This document shows positions 1 to 6,289 of a stretch of 9,318 bases of DNA, in pieces. The stretch comes from an uncultured Oscillospiraceae bacterium (lineage in GTDB: Bacteria; Bacillota; Clostridia; Oscillospirales; Oscillospiraceae): assembly GCA_944385065.1 (NCBI GenBank), contig CALWVX010000062.1, forward strand, positions 1 to 9,318. Reading direction: 5' to 3'. The notes under the pieces were generated by a model, which was not told where the DNA came from, did not search any database, and saw only the letters and a list, made by a program, of their open reading frames with translations. Position numbers and translations under genes: made by a program. Numbering within the stretch: position 1 is the first letter of the stretch; every line of letters begins with the position of its first letter.

Positions 1-584
1 GTCTGGTCCACCACCGCCTGGAAGATGGAGGCGGCCACGTCCTCCTTCCGCCCGCCCTGGTTCAGGATGGGCTGGATGTCGCTCTTGGCGAAGACGCCGC
101 ACCGGCAGGCGATGGGGTAGATCTTCTCGTGCTTCAGGGCCAGCTGGTCCAGCTGGTCCGCGGTCACGTCCATCAGGGTGGCCATCTGGTCGATGAAGGC
201 GCCGGTGCCCCCGGCGCAGGAGCCGTTCATCCGCTCCTCCAGGGCGCCGCCGAAGAAGATGATCTTGGCGTCCTCGCCCCCCAGCTCAATGACCGCGTCG
301 GTGCCCGGGATATAGGTATTCACCGCCGCGGCGGTGGCGTACACCTCCTGGACAAAGTCCAGGCCCGAGGCGTTGGCCACCCCCAGTCCGGCTGAGCCGG
401 TGACGGCCACCTGAATCTTCTGTCCGGCCAGCAGCTGCTGAATGGAGCCCAGAGTCTCCAGGGTACGTTCCCGGGTCTTGGAGTAATGCCGCTCATAGGA
501 GCGGAACAGAAGCTTGTTTCGTTCGTCCAGCACCGCCACCTTCACGGTGGTGGAGCCGATGTCGATGCCTACGCGCAGACTCAT
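1..584 (-). CDS. Acyl-CoA dehydratase activase-type ATPase (BadF/BadG/BcrA/HgdC family), N-terminal part, cut by window edge
   Basis: Only the first 194 residues are present; the gene runs off the left edge. It has the ASKHA ATPase signature: phosphate-1 loop GIDIGSTTVKVAV (residues 6-18), ELGGEDAKIIFF (100-111), and the motif NGSCAGGTGAF (120-130). C123 and C162 (in CRCGVFAKSD) sit where the family's subunit-bridging [4Fe-4S] ligands are expected. In this family ATP hydrolysis drives one electron into a 2-hydroxyacyl-CoA dehydratase or benzoyl-CoA reductase, an oxygen-sensitive reaction of amino-acid-fermenting anaerobes. The GGEDAK form (rather than GGQD) and NGSCAGGTGAF resemble, from memory, the long fused activase/DUF2229 proteins of over 1000 residues more than the roughly 260-residue HgdC type; the missing part would decide. 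The ATG at 584 directly precedes the SLRVGIDIGS fold start, and an AGGCAGGA-like ribosome site lies just upstream. No partner dehydratase is visible. Confidence 0.9.
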   Translation of the reverse strand, partial: MSLRVGIDIGSTTVKVAVLDERNKLLFRSYERHYSKTRERTLETLGSIQQLLAGQKIQVAVTGSAGLGVANASGLDFVQEVYATAAAVNTYIPGTDAVIELGGEDAKIIFFGGALEERMNGSCAGGTGAFIDQMATLMDVTADQLDQLALKHEKIYPIACRCGVFAKSDIQPILNQGGRKEDVAASIFQAVVDQ

Positions 585-808
585 AATCAAATATTCCTGC
601 CTTTCGGGAATCATGCTCTGGCAGCATAAAAATGGGCCGATTCCGACCCCTATCATGATACTGCTTTTTGACGGGGAAAACCATAATTTTAACGTTTTCT
701 TAACAGATAAAGATGAAGAAAAGCGGAGAATTAACAGACGAAAAATGGGCAATCTCCACAGAAAGAGAGGCAAAATCTCACATATTGGGGGAGATATGCA
801 TGGAGCGG

Positions 809-838
809 AAAAAAAGACCGCCCCCGGGGCGGGGGCGG
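809..838 (-). terminator. Intrinsic terminator of the MalY/PatB-type gene
   Basis: Read on the minus strand, a perfect 9-bp GC stem (CCGCCCCCG / CGGGGGCGG, arms 830-838 and 818-826) with a CCC loop is followed directly by TCTTTTTTT. It begins seven bases past the stop codon of the lyase gene, so it should end that transcript before the activase gene. Confidence 0.9.
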
Positions 839-844
839 CGGAAT

Positions 845-2035
845 TCACAGGCCGGCGGCGCGCAGGGCGTGGGCCATTCGGGTGAGGGCCAGGGTGAGCT
901 GGCTGCGGGGACAGGCGAAGTTCAGGCGGAGGAAGCCGTCCCCCTCCCCCTGGGGGCCGAAGAGGACCCCGTTGTCGGGGGCGACCTTCGCCTGGTGGAG
1001 CATCAGGTCCCACAGCGCCTCCGGGCTCAGGCCCAGAGCCCGGAAGTCCAGCCAGGCCAGATAAGTGGCCTCCGGGACGCGGCAGCGGACATGGGGCATG
1101 TTCCGGCGGATAAAGTCGTCGAGGAACCGGGCGTTCTCCCCGAGGTAGTCCAGCAGCTGGTCCAGCCATTCGTCCCCCTCCCGGTAGGCGGCGATCTGGG
1201 CCACGGTGCCGAAGTTTCCCGGCCAGAGGTAGTAGGGAGACATCTTTTTCTGAAAGGCGGCGCGGATCTCGTCGCTGGGGATGATGATGTCGGAGACCAG
1301 CAGCCCGGCCAGATTGAAGGTCTTGGAGGGGGAGGTGCAGATGATGCAGTGCTCTGCCAGCTCCGGAGAGAGGGTGGCGAAGGGGATGTGCCGGTGGGGA
1401 GGCAGCACCAGGTCGCCGTGGATCTCGTCCACCGCCAGCATGACGCCGTGGTCCAGACAGATGCGGCCCACCCGCTCCAGCTCCTCCCGGGTCCAGGCCC
1501 GGCCCACCGGATTGTGGGGGCTGCACAGGATCATCAGCTTGGCGCCGGGGTCTGCGGCCAGCTCCTCAAGCTGGGCAAAGTTCATCTCATAGCGGCCCTC
1601 CCGGTTGAGCAGGGGGTTGAGAGCCAGTCTGCGGCCGGTGGCCGACACATAGTCGTAGTAGGGGTAGTAGACCGGGGACTGGATGATGACCCGGTCCCCC
1701 GGCCGGGTGTACAGCTCCAGGGCGCACACCAGAGCCATATTGACGCCCGGGGTGTAGACGATCCAGTCCGGCTGAATCTCCCAGCCGTGGCGGCGGCGCT
1801 GCCACTCCACGCAGGCGTCCAGGAATTCCGGGGCCAGATAGCCGTAGCCGTAGGTCTCGTGGGCCGCCCGCTTCTGAATGGCCCGGGCCACGGCGGGAGC
1901 GGTGGGGAAGTCCATGTCGGCGATGCCCATGGGGAGGACGTCCTCCTCCCCGTACATCTGCCGGCGCAGCGCCGGCGACCACTTGATGGAGATGTCCCGG
2001 GTGCGGTCGATGGGCTGATCGAAGTCGTACTTCAT
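845..2035 (-). CDS. MalY/PatB-type PLP-dependent cystathionine beta-lyase / aminotransferase
   Basis: A 396-residue fold-type I PLP enzyme, the usual length for MalY/PatB proteins. Visible motifs: N-terminal ADMDFPTAP (39-47), cofactor-contacting CSPHNPVGR (171-179) with N175, AVDEIHGDL (201-209) with D203 for the pyridine nitrogen, the Schiff-base lysine K238 in SPSKTFNLAGL, and R370 in GFLRLNFA for the substrate carboxylate. Members cleave C-S bonds of cystathionine or cysteine (homocysteine or H2S plus pyruvate and ammonia) or act as aminotransferases; substrate cannot be read from sequence. The reading frame stays open far upstream, but homology begins at MKYDFD, and AAGGAGC lies just upstream of the ATG at 2035, so this start is chosen. 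It is transcribed alone, divergently from the XRE-cupin regulator, from a predicted promoter about 200 nt upstream, and ends at a strong terminator. Confidence 0.93.
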   Translation of the reverse strand: MKYDFDQPIDRTRDISIKWSPALRRQMYGEEDVLPMGIADMDFPTAPAVARAIQKRAAHETYGYGYLAPEFLDACVEWQRRRHGWEIQPDWIVYTPGVNMALVCALELYTRPGDRVIIQSPVYYPYYDYVSATGRRLALNPLLNREGRYEMNFAQLEELAADPGAKLMILCSPHNPVGRAWTREELERVGRICLDHGVMLAVDEIHGDLVLPPHRHIPFATLSPELAEHCIICTSPSKTFNLAGLLVSDIIIPSDEIRAAFQKKMSPYYLWPGNFGTVAQIAAYREGDEWLDQLLDYLGENARFLDDFIRRNMPHVRCRVPEATYLAWLDFRALGLSPEALWDLMLHQAKVAPDNGVLFGPQGEGDGFLRLNFACPRSQLTLALTRMAHALRAAGL

Positions 2036-2092
2036 GCTGTGCCTGCTCCTTTCGTTGGGCCGGGGAAGTTTCCCTTCCCTTTTGGCGGCCCG

Positions 2093-2104
2093 TATTGTAC
2101 AATA
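2093..2104. promoter_or_regulatory. Perfect 12-bp palindrome TATTGTACAATA, candidate operator
   Basis: A perfect AT-rich dyad stands out in GC-rich surroundings, inside the predicted leader of the MalY/PatB-type gene and about 60 bp from its start codon. The half-site TACAATA recurs at 2244-2250, between the divergent promoters. Binding by the adjacent XRE-cupin regulator is inference only; TACAAT could also be read as a -10 element on either strand, but I see no matching -35. Confidence 0.35.
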
Positions 2105-2123
2105 AAAGAGTCCCGATTCTTTT

Positions 2124-2158
2124 GGGTATTCCCGCCCCCGCAGGGGGCGGGAATACCC
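2124..2158. repeat. Strong hairpin: 16-bp perfect inverted repeat with GCA loop
   Basis: Arms 2124-2139 and 2143-2158 are perfectly complementary around a 3-nt loop, GCA on the plus strand. Neither side has a T-run after the stem (AAAAGAATC on the minus strand, AGGAAAAATTT on the plus strand), so it is not a standard terminator. It lies within the predicted leader of the MalY/PatB-type mRNA. Its 21-nt core (2131-2151) is identical to the reverse complement of 2878-2898. Confidence 0.9.
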
Positions 2159-2239
2159 AGGAAAAATTTGATTAGGGATACAAATACAAATTGGAAAATA
2201 AAAGATGGCAGAAGACGGAACTGTGAAATGAACAATATA

Positions 2240-2268
2240 ATGATACAATATGTCTGATATAATGTCAA
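2240..2268 (-). promoter_or_regulatory. Sigma-A promoter for the MalY/PatB-type gene
   Basis: On the minus strand, a perfect TTGACA (2263-2268) lies 17 bp from TATCAT (2240-2245). Transcription would start near 2233, giving a leader of about 200 nt before the ATG at 2035. The -35 box shares base 2263 with the -10 box of the opposing regulator promoter. Confidence 0.75.
2255..2263 (+). promoter_or_regulatory. Extended -10 promoter for the XRE-cupin regulator
   Basis: TGATATAAT matches the extended -10 pattern TGnTATAAT. No good -35 is found 16-18 bp upstream, which is common for extended -10 promoters. Transcription would start near 2270, leaving a leader of only about 15 nt that still holds AGGAGG at 2271-2276. 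A second TATAAT at 2236-2241 is an alternative. Confidence 0.55.
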
Positions 2269-2284
2269 GCAGGAGGGCAAAGTT

Positions 2285-2836
2285 TTGGAGCGGATGAACG
2301 AGATTGTGGCGGGAAATATCAGGAGGCTGCGGGAGGAGAAGGGGCTGACCATGGAGGAGCTGGCCCGCCTGAGCGGGGTGAGCCGGAGCATGCTGGCCCA
2401 GGTGGAGCGGGGGGAGGGCAATCCCACCCTGTCCACCCTGTGGAAGCTGTCCAACGGGATGAAAGTCCCCTTCCATGCCCTGACCATGAGTCCCAAGGCC
2501 CCCTATGAGGTGGTGCGGACGGCCGAGCTCCAGCCCATTCTGGAGGACGGGGGGAAGGTGAAGAATTTCACGCTCTTTCCGGACGATGAGAACCGGCGCT
2601 TCTCCGTCTATTACATGGAGCTGGAGCCGGGCAGCAGCTGGCGCTCGGAGCCCCATCTCAGGGGGACCGCGGAGTTTATCACCGTCTTCACCGGGGGACT
2701 GGAGATCTCCACGGCGGAGCGGACCATCGCCATCGGGGCAGGGGAGAGCGTCCGCTTTTCGGGGGACGTGGACCACGGCTACCGCAGTCTGGGGGAGGAA
2801 AAGACCGTTCTGCACATGATCCTGTATAACCCCTGA
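2285..2836 (+). CDS. XRE-family transcriptional regulator with C-terminal cupin domain
   Basis: A 183-residue two-domain regulator. Residues 8-65 form a Cro/C1-type helix-turn-helix: NIRRLREEKGLTMEELA, then GVSRSMLAQVERGEGNPTL, with the usual VSRSMLAQVERG recognition helix. Residues about 105-180 form a single cupin beta-barrel (EPGSSWRSEPHL, then VFTGGLEI, GAGESVRF and DVDHGYRS), which in this family binds a small ligand or metal and controls DNA binding. H124, E130 and H164 are possible metal ligands. The start is TTG at 2285, because AGGAGG (2271-2276) is 8 nt from it but 17 nt from the next ATG at 2294. The gene is divergent from the MalY/PatB-type lyase gene and their promoters overlap, so autoregulation and control of that gene are likely; a sulfur-metabolite ligand would be a guess. 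Confidence 0.93.
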   Translation: MERMNEIVAGNIRRLREEKGLTMEELARLSGVSRSMLAQVERGEGNPTLSTLWKLSNGMKVPFHALTMSPKAPYEVVRTAELQPILEDGGKVKNFTLFPDDENRRFSVYYMELEPGSSWRSEPHLRGTAEFITVFTGGLEISTAERTIAIGAGESVRFSGDVDHGYRSLGEEKTVLHMILYNP

Positions 2837-2838
2837 AA

Positions 2839-2865
2839 GGAACCTCAAGGTTCCGGCCCTTTTTC
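2839..2865 (+). terminator. Weak intrinsic terminator after the XRE-cupin gene
   Basis: A short stem GGAACC-TCAA-GGTTCC (2839-2854) begins two bases after the stop codon and is followed, after GGCCC, by TTTTT. The gap before the T-run makes it weak; the strong stem at 2916-2944 could be a back-up. Confidence 0.5.
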
Positions 2866-2874
2866 CAGTGGGAT

Positions 2875-2901
2875 GGGCCCGCCCCCTGCGGGGGCGGGCC
2901 C
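2875..2901. repeat. GC hairpin sharing a 21-nt core with the one at 2124-2158
   Basis: Perfect 12-bp arms (2875-2886 and 2890-2901) enclose the loop TGC on the plus strand, which is GCA on the minus strand. Bases 2878-2898 are the exact reverse complement of 2131-2151. No T-run follows on either strand, so this is not a plain terminator. Confidence 0.85.
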
Positions 2902-2904
2902 GGG

Positions 2905-2944
2905 AAAATAGAGAAAGTCCCGGGGCGCGCAGCGCCCCGGGACT
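2905..2944 (-). terminator. Intrinsic terminator of asnB, possibly bidirectional
   Basis: A perfect 13-bp stem (arms 2932-2944 and 2916-2928, 3-nt loop) lies 11 bp past the asnB stop and is followed on the minus strand by TTTCTCTATTTT. On the plus strand GTTTTACTTGTTT follows, so it may also stop read-through from the regulator gene. Confidence 0.8.
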
Positions 2945-2955
2945 GTTTTACTTGT

Positions 2956-4815
2956 TTACCGCGCCGGCACGAAGGGCCGGGCCCCGCATTTCTCCGGGAA
3001 GTATACCTGATACCAGATCAGGAAGGACAGCACGGTGTACAGCTTGCGGTGGGTCTTGGCCTTGCCGGAGTAGTGCCGGTCCAGCAGGTCCAGCAGATAC
3101 TTCTGGTCGAAGAACTCCGCCACATAGTCCTGCGTCAGCAGATCGCGGGCCCAGTTATAGTACTTCTCCTCCCGCAGCCACTGGATGAAGGGGACGGGGA
3201 AGCCCATCTTGGGCCGGTTGACCCAGTCGTCGGGGAGGAGGGGGATGGCCGCCTCCCGCAGGGGCACCTTGGTGGTGGACTTGCCCCGCATCTTCTGGCT
3301 GCTGGGGATGGCCCGGGCCACCTTCCACACCTCCCGGTCCAGATAGGGGACCCGCAGCTCCAGGGAGTTGGCCATGGTCATCCGGTCGGCCTTGCGCAGA
3401 ATATCCAGGGGCTGCCACAGATGCAGGTCCAGATACTGCATCTTGGTCAGATCGTCGGCGTCCTTCACCTGGGCGTAGTAGGGGGCGGTGACGTCCCGGA
3501 AGGTCTTCTTGCTGCGATAGGCGGGGGTGAGCACCCGGTCGGCCTCCTCGTTGTCGAAGATGAAGGCCTGTCCCACAAAGGTGTCCTCCACCCGCCGGGC
3601 CGCTTTGGTGAGAAAGCCCTGGCCGTGGAAATAGGGCAGTCCGCCCACCGCCCCGGCCACCGCCTTCCGGACGGGCAGGGGCAGTTTCCGATAGGCCCGG
3701 TAGGGCTTGGTGGTGTGATAGGTGATATAGCCGGCGAACAGCTCGTCGGCCCCCTCGCCGGACAGCACCACCTTCACGTCCCGGGCGGCCAGCCGGGACA
3801 GGAAGTACAGGGGGACGGTGGAGAGATTGGCGTTGGGCTCGTCGGCGTAATACTGGATGGTGGGCAGGATGTCGAAGAACTCCTGGGCGGAGATGGTCTC
3901 GGAGATGTTTTTCAGGCCCAGCTCCCGGCACAGGTCCTTGGCCTCCTGGGTCTCGTCAAAGCCCTCCCGGTCAAAGCCCACCGAGTAGGTCTTGTCCGGC
4001 CGGGACAGGGCGGCGATGACGCTGGAGTCGATGCCGCCGGACAGGAAGGAGCCCACCTCCACGTCGCTGATCTCGTGGGACTTCACCGACTCGGTGACCA
4101 CCTGCCGGATCTGCTCGGCCCGCTGCTCCAGGGGCATGTCCTCGGGCTGGAAGGAGAAGGTGTGGTAGGCGGACACCCGGAGCTGCCCCTCCCGATAGGT
4201 CAGCTGGTGGCCGGGCAGCAGCCGGAACACCCCCTTCAGGAAGGACTCGTCCAGGGCGGAGTACTGGAAGGTGAGATAGAACTTCAGGGCCTCGGGGTTC
4301 AGCTCCTTGCGGAAAGCCGGGTGGGGGAGGAAGCTCTTCAGCTCGGAGCCGAAGAAGAAGGTGTCCCCCATGGGGGCGTAGTACAAGGGCTTGATGCCGA
4401 AGGGGTCCCGGGCGGCGTAGAGCTCCCGCTTGCTCCTGTCCCAGACGGCGAAGGCGAACATCCCCCGCAGCTTCCGGGTGAACTCCGGCCCCTCCTGGGC
4501 GTAGCCCTGGAGGATGACCTCGGTGTCCGAGTTGGTGGAGAAGACGCAGCCCCGGGCGATCAGCTCCTGGCGCAGCTCCTGGAAGTTGTACACCTCGCCG
4601 TTGTAGGCCAGAATGAAGTTGCCGTCGGGGCTGACCATGGGCTGGTGCCCGTGGGCCAGGTCGATGATGGACAGCCGCCGGTGGGCGATGGCGCAGGTGT
4701 CGTCCACATAATAGCCCTCGTCATCGGGCCCGCGGTGGCGGATGCGGTCCGCCATGGCCTTCAGGGCCTCCCGGTCCGGGGCGGAGCGGGAGACGAAGCC
4801 GGTAATGCCGCACAT
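2956..4815 (-). CDS. asnB: Asparagine synthetase, glutamine-hydrolysing
   Basis: A 619-residue cytosolic enzyme that makes asparagine from aspartate, ATP and glutamine. The N-terminal class II glutaminase domain starts MCGITGF, with catalytic Cys2 exposed once Met is removed, followed by RHRGPDDEG (27-34), AHRRLSIID (44-52) and YNGEVYN (71-77). The C-terminal synthetase domain has the ATP pyrophosphatase loop SGGIDSS (259-265) and SGEGADELFAGY (352-363). Length fits the 600-640 residue Bacillota AsnB/AsnO group. An upstream in-frame ATG at 4830 would add five residues and bury the catalytic cysteine; the ATG at 4815 follows GGGAGGA at proper spacing, so it is chosen. The gene is a single unit with its own promoter and terminator. 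Some relatives amidate cell-wall precursors (B. subtilis AsnB), so the substrate is likely, not proven, to be free aspartate. Confidence 0.95.
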   Translation of the reverse strand: MCGITGFVSRSAPDREALKAMADRIRHRGPDDEGYYVDDTCAIAHRRLSIIDLAHGHQPMVSPDGNFILAYNGEVYNFQELRQELIARGCVFSTNSDTEVILQGYAQEGPEFTRKLRGMFAFAVWDRSKRELYAARDPFGIKPLYYAPMGDTFFFGSELKSFLPHPAFRKELNPEALKFYLTFQYSALDESFLKGVFRLLPGHQLTYREGQLRVSAYHTFSFQPEDMPLEQRAEQIRQVVTESVKSHEISDVEVGSFLSGGIDSSVIAALSRPDKTYSVGFDREGFDETQEAKDLCRELGLKNISETISAQEFFDILPTIQYYADEPNANLSTVPLYFLSRLAARDVKVVLSGEGADELFAGYITYHTTKPYRAYRKLPLPVRKAVAGAVGGLPYFHGQGFLTKAARRVEDTFVGQAFIFDNEEADRVLTPAYRSKKTFRDVTAPYYAQVKDADDLTKMQYLDLHLWQPLDILRKADRMTMANSLELRVPYLDREVWKVARAIPSSQKMRGKSTTKVPLREAAIPLLPDDWVNRPKMGFPVPFIQWLREEKYYNWARDLLTQDYVAEFFDQKYLLDLLDRHYSGKAKTHRKLYTVLSFLIWYQVYFPEKCGARPFVPAR

Positions 4816-4853
4816 AGCAGATCCTCCCATTCAAAAGCATAAAAATCTCCCTT

Positions 4854-4882
4854 AGTATAAGCCGAAACCGGTCCGATGTCAA
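4854..4882 (-). promoter_or_regulatory. Sigma-A promoter for asnB
   Basis: On the minus strand, perfect TTGACA (4877-4882), a 17-bp spacer, then TATACT (4854-4859). Transcription would begin near 4847, about 32 nt before the asnB ATG. This is among the best promoter matches in the window and suggests solid basal expression. Confidence 0.85.
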
Positions 4883-4959
4883 TTTCCGGAGCGGACGAAA
4901 AAAAGAGAAGAAGGGGGGCAACCTCCGGCAGATTTTTGCGTCTTTCTCCACGTAGGGGC

Positions 4960-4988
4960 TTGCCCGGCCGGGGCCGGTCCCGTACAAT
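4960..4988 (+). promoter_or_regulatory. Sigma-A-type promoter for the first sigma/anti-sigma module
   Basis: TTGCCC (4960-4965), a 17-bp spacer, then TACAAT (4983-4988), with transcription expected near 4995. The short leader carries AAAGGAGG at 5008-5015. The element looks vegetative rather than ECF-dependent, unlike the candidate promoter of the second module. Confidence 0.65.
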
Positions 4989-5023
4989 AAAGAAAAGAGG
5001 TCCCGCGAAAGGAGGTCCCCGCC

Positions 5024-5586
5024 GTGGAAGACGCAGCGATTGTTGATCTGTACTGGGCCCGCTCCCAGCAGGCCATCGCCGAGAGCGAGATCAAATACGG
5101 CGCCTACTGCCACGCCATTGCCAGGCGCATTCTGGAGCGGGAGGAGGACGCGGAGGAGTGCGTCAACGACACCTGGCTCCACGCCTGGAACGCCATGCCG
5201 CCCCAGCGCCCCGGCATTCTGTCCGCCTTTTTCGGCAAGCTGACCCGGAACCTGTCCCTGGACCGCTGGCGGCGGCTGCGGGCGGCCAAGCGGGGCGGGG
5301 GGCAGGTGGAGCTGGCCCTTCAGGAGCTGGAGGACTGTCTGCCCGACGGGCGGGGGCCGGAGGAGGCCCTGGAGGCGGCGGAGACCGCCCGCCTCATCTC
5401 CGCCTTTCTCCGCAGCCAGGGGGAGCTGGACCGGAAGCTCTTTGTCCGCCGGTACTTCCCCACCTGGAGCCCCTGTCCGAGCTGGCGGTCCGGTTCGGCC
5501 TGACCCAGGGGCAGGTGAAGTCCCGGCTGCACCGGGTGCGGCAGCGGCTGAAGCGTGAGCTGGAGCGGGAGGGGGTGCGGGTATGA
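5024..5586 (+). pseudogene. Sigma-70 family (ECF-like) factor with frameshift before region 4
   Basis: Starting at GTG 5024 (AAAGGAGG 8 nt upstream), the first frame reads MEDAAIVDLYWARSQQAIAE, then region 2 (about 20-90, with EDAEECVNDTWLHAWN and SLDRWRRL) and the start of region 4 (LFVRRYF, 139-145). It then loses homology and stops at 5503. The rest of region 4, HLEPLSELAVRFGLTQ onwards with GQVKSRLHRVRQRLK, continues in the -1 frame to TGA at 5584-5586. The switch falls at the CCCC run 5458-5461. Joining the frames gives about 186-187 residues, a normal length for this family, and the shifted frame overlaps the next gene by ATGA. Without region 4 the short product should not recognise a -35 element. 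Possible causes are a true mutation (one C lost, or two gained), a sequencing error, or slippage at the C run; a pseudogene or error is most likely. Confidence 0.85.
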
Positions 5587-6176
5587 ACAGCGAACATCTG
5601 CTGGAGGCCATGGGGCTGCTGGACGACGACCTGATCGCCCAGGCGGAGGAGCCGGTCCGGACCGGGCGGCCTGTGCCGTCCCGGAAATGGTGGACCGCAC
5701 TGGCCGCCTGCCTGGCCCTGGTGGCTGCCCTGAGCATTTACGGGCCCATGTGGGGAGGAACCCTCGAAAATACGGGGAGCACCTCCGCTGGGGGTGTGGT
5801 CTGGGACGGTCCGGCGGAGGACGCGGACAGCGCCGGCGGAGAAGAGGCTTCTCCCTCCAGTCCCTCCAGCTCAAGCGGGGCGGCGGGGGACAGCTCTGTC
5901 AACAACAGCGATGAGGTACTGATCGTGATCGTCCGGCGGGGGGACCGGATCTGGTCCTACCAGCACTGGTATGAGGAGGACCGGGTGCTGGATACCCTGC
6001 CGGAGGGCTGCCGCAGCCTGGGAGAGGTGGGCACATACCGGGAAGGGGAGGACTGCGTCTATACCGACATGGGCGAGTTCCCGGGCTGTCCCCTGTGGAT
6101 CGCCGGGGAGGACATGGAGGGCCCGGTCTATCTGGAGCTGCCCCAGGGGGGCTATCTGGAGTGCCGCCGGGCGTAA
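5583..6176 (+). CDS. Single-pass membrane protein, probable anti-sigma partner of the first sigma gene
   Basis: A 197-residue protein. The N-terminal cytoplasmic segment (1-35, with LLEAMGLLDDDLIAQAEEP) resembles the short sigma-facing segments of membrane proteins paired with this sigma type in gut Clostridia. One membrane helix follows (about 36-57, WWTALAACLALVAALSIYG), then a serine/glycine/acid-rich linker (about 58-110) and a small outer domain (111-197) with four cysteines (C143, C158, C169, C194). No catalytic motif is seen. The ATG at 5583 overlaps the TGA of the shifted sigma frame (ATGA), so translation was evidently coupled. If the sigma gene really is frameshifted, ribosomes stop at 5503, 79 nt upstream, and this protein may be poorly made or free of its partner. 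The anti-sigma role is inferred from position and topology. Confidence 0.75.
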   Translation: MNSEHLLEAMGLLDDDLIAQAEEPVRTGRPVPSRKWWTALAACLALVAALSIYGPMWGGTLENTGSTSAGGVVWDGPAEDADSAGGEEASPSSPSSSSGAAGDSSVNNSDEVLIVIVRRGDRIWSYQHWYEEDRVLDTLPEGCRSLGEVGTYREGEDCVYTDMGEFPGCPLWIAGEDMEGPVYLELPQGGYLECRRA

Positions 6177-6202
6177 AAAGCGATGACGAAACGGAACTTA
6201 AC

Positions 6203-6233
6203 GCCGGAGCAATACTAAACGTATTGCTCCGGC
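6203..6233. repeat. 13-bp perfect hairpin between the two sigma modules
   Basis: Arms GCCGGAGCAATAC (6203-6215) and its complement (6221-6233) enclose TAAAC. It lies 26 bp after the first module. No T-run follows immediately; the nearest is TTTTT at 6252-6256. It may stop or weaken transcription between the modules or protect the 3' end of the first mRNA. Confidence 0.75.
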
Positions 6234-6262
6234 GGCCCTGTACGGGGGAAATTTTTGGGTCC

Positions 6263-6289
6263 GGTCACAAATGGGGGGCCTGGGTCGTG
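6263..6289 (+). promoter_or_regulatory. Candidate ECF-type promoter of the second sigma module
   Basis: GGTCACA (6263-6269), exactly 16 bp, then CGTG (6286-6289). From memory, the promoter consensus published for ECF41 sigma factors is TGTCACA-16-CGTC, and this site differs at one base in each element. Transcription would start near 6297, just ahead of AAAGGAGG (6299-6306). The sigma factor here has no ECF41-type C-terminal extension, so use of this site for autoregulation is inference. No clear sigma-A promoter is seen in the gap. Confidence 0.4.

Noticed and set aside
651..660. Palindrome TATCATGATA upstream of the activase gene
   Set aside because: A 10-bp dyad is common by chance. TATCAT could be a -10 for the activase gene on the minus strand, but no fitting -35 is seen.
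713..2257. 514-codon open frame on the plus strand opposite the MalY/PatB-type gene
   Set aside because: Low-complexity Gly/Val/His/Gln-rich product with no family motifs, antisense to a clear enzyme gene; an effect of GC-rich codon use.
2036..2848. N-terminal extension of the MalY/PatB-type frame to 2848
   Set aside because: The extension is antisense to the regulator gene and crosses the promoters and hairpin; homology and the ribosome site both place the start at 2035.
2131..2898. Invertible segment carrying the regulator, flanked by inverted 21-nt copies
   Set aside because: The cores are themselves palindromic apart from the loop, short, and no recombinase gene is present; inversion is not supported.
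3049..4842. 597-codon open frame on the plus strand opposite asnB
   Set aside because: Exactly antisense to asnB, repetitive Gly/Leu/Val composition, no recognisable domain.
5158..5586. Separate 142-codon gene in the shifted frame of the first sigma factor
   Set aside because: Only its end from about 5461 has sigma region 4 homology; the earlier part is the out-of-frame shadow of region 2.
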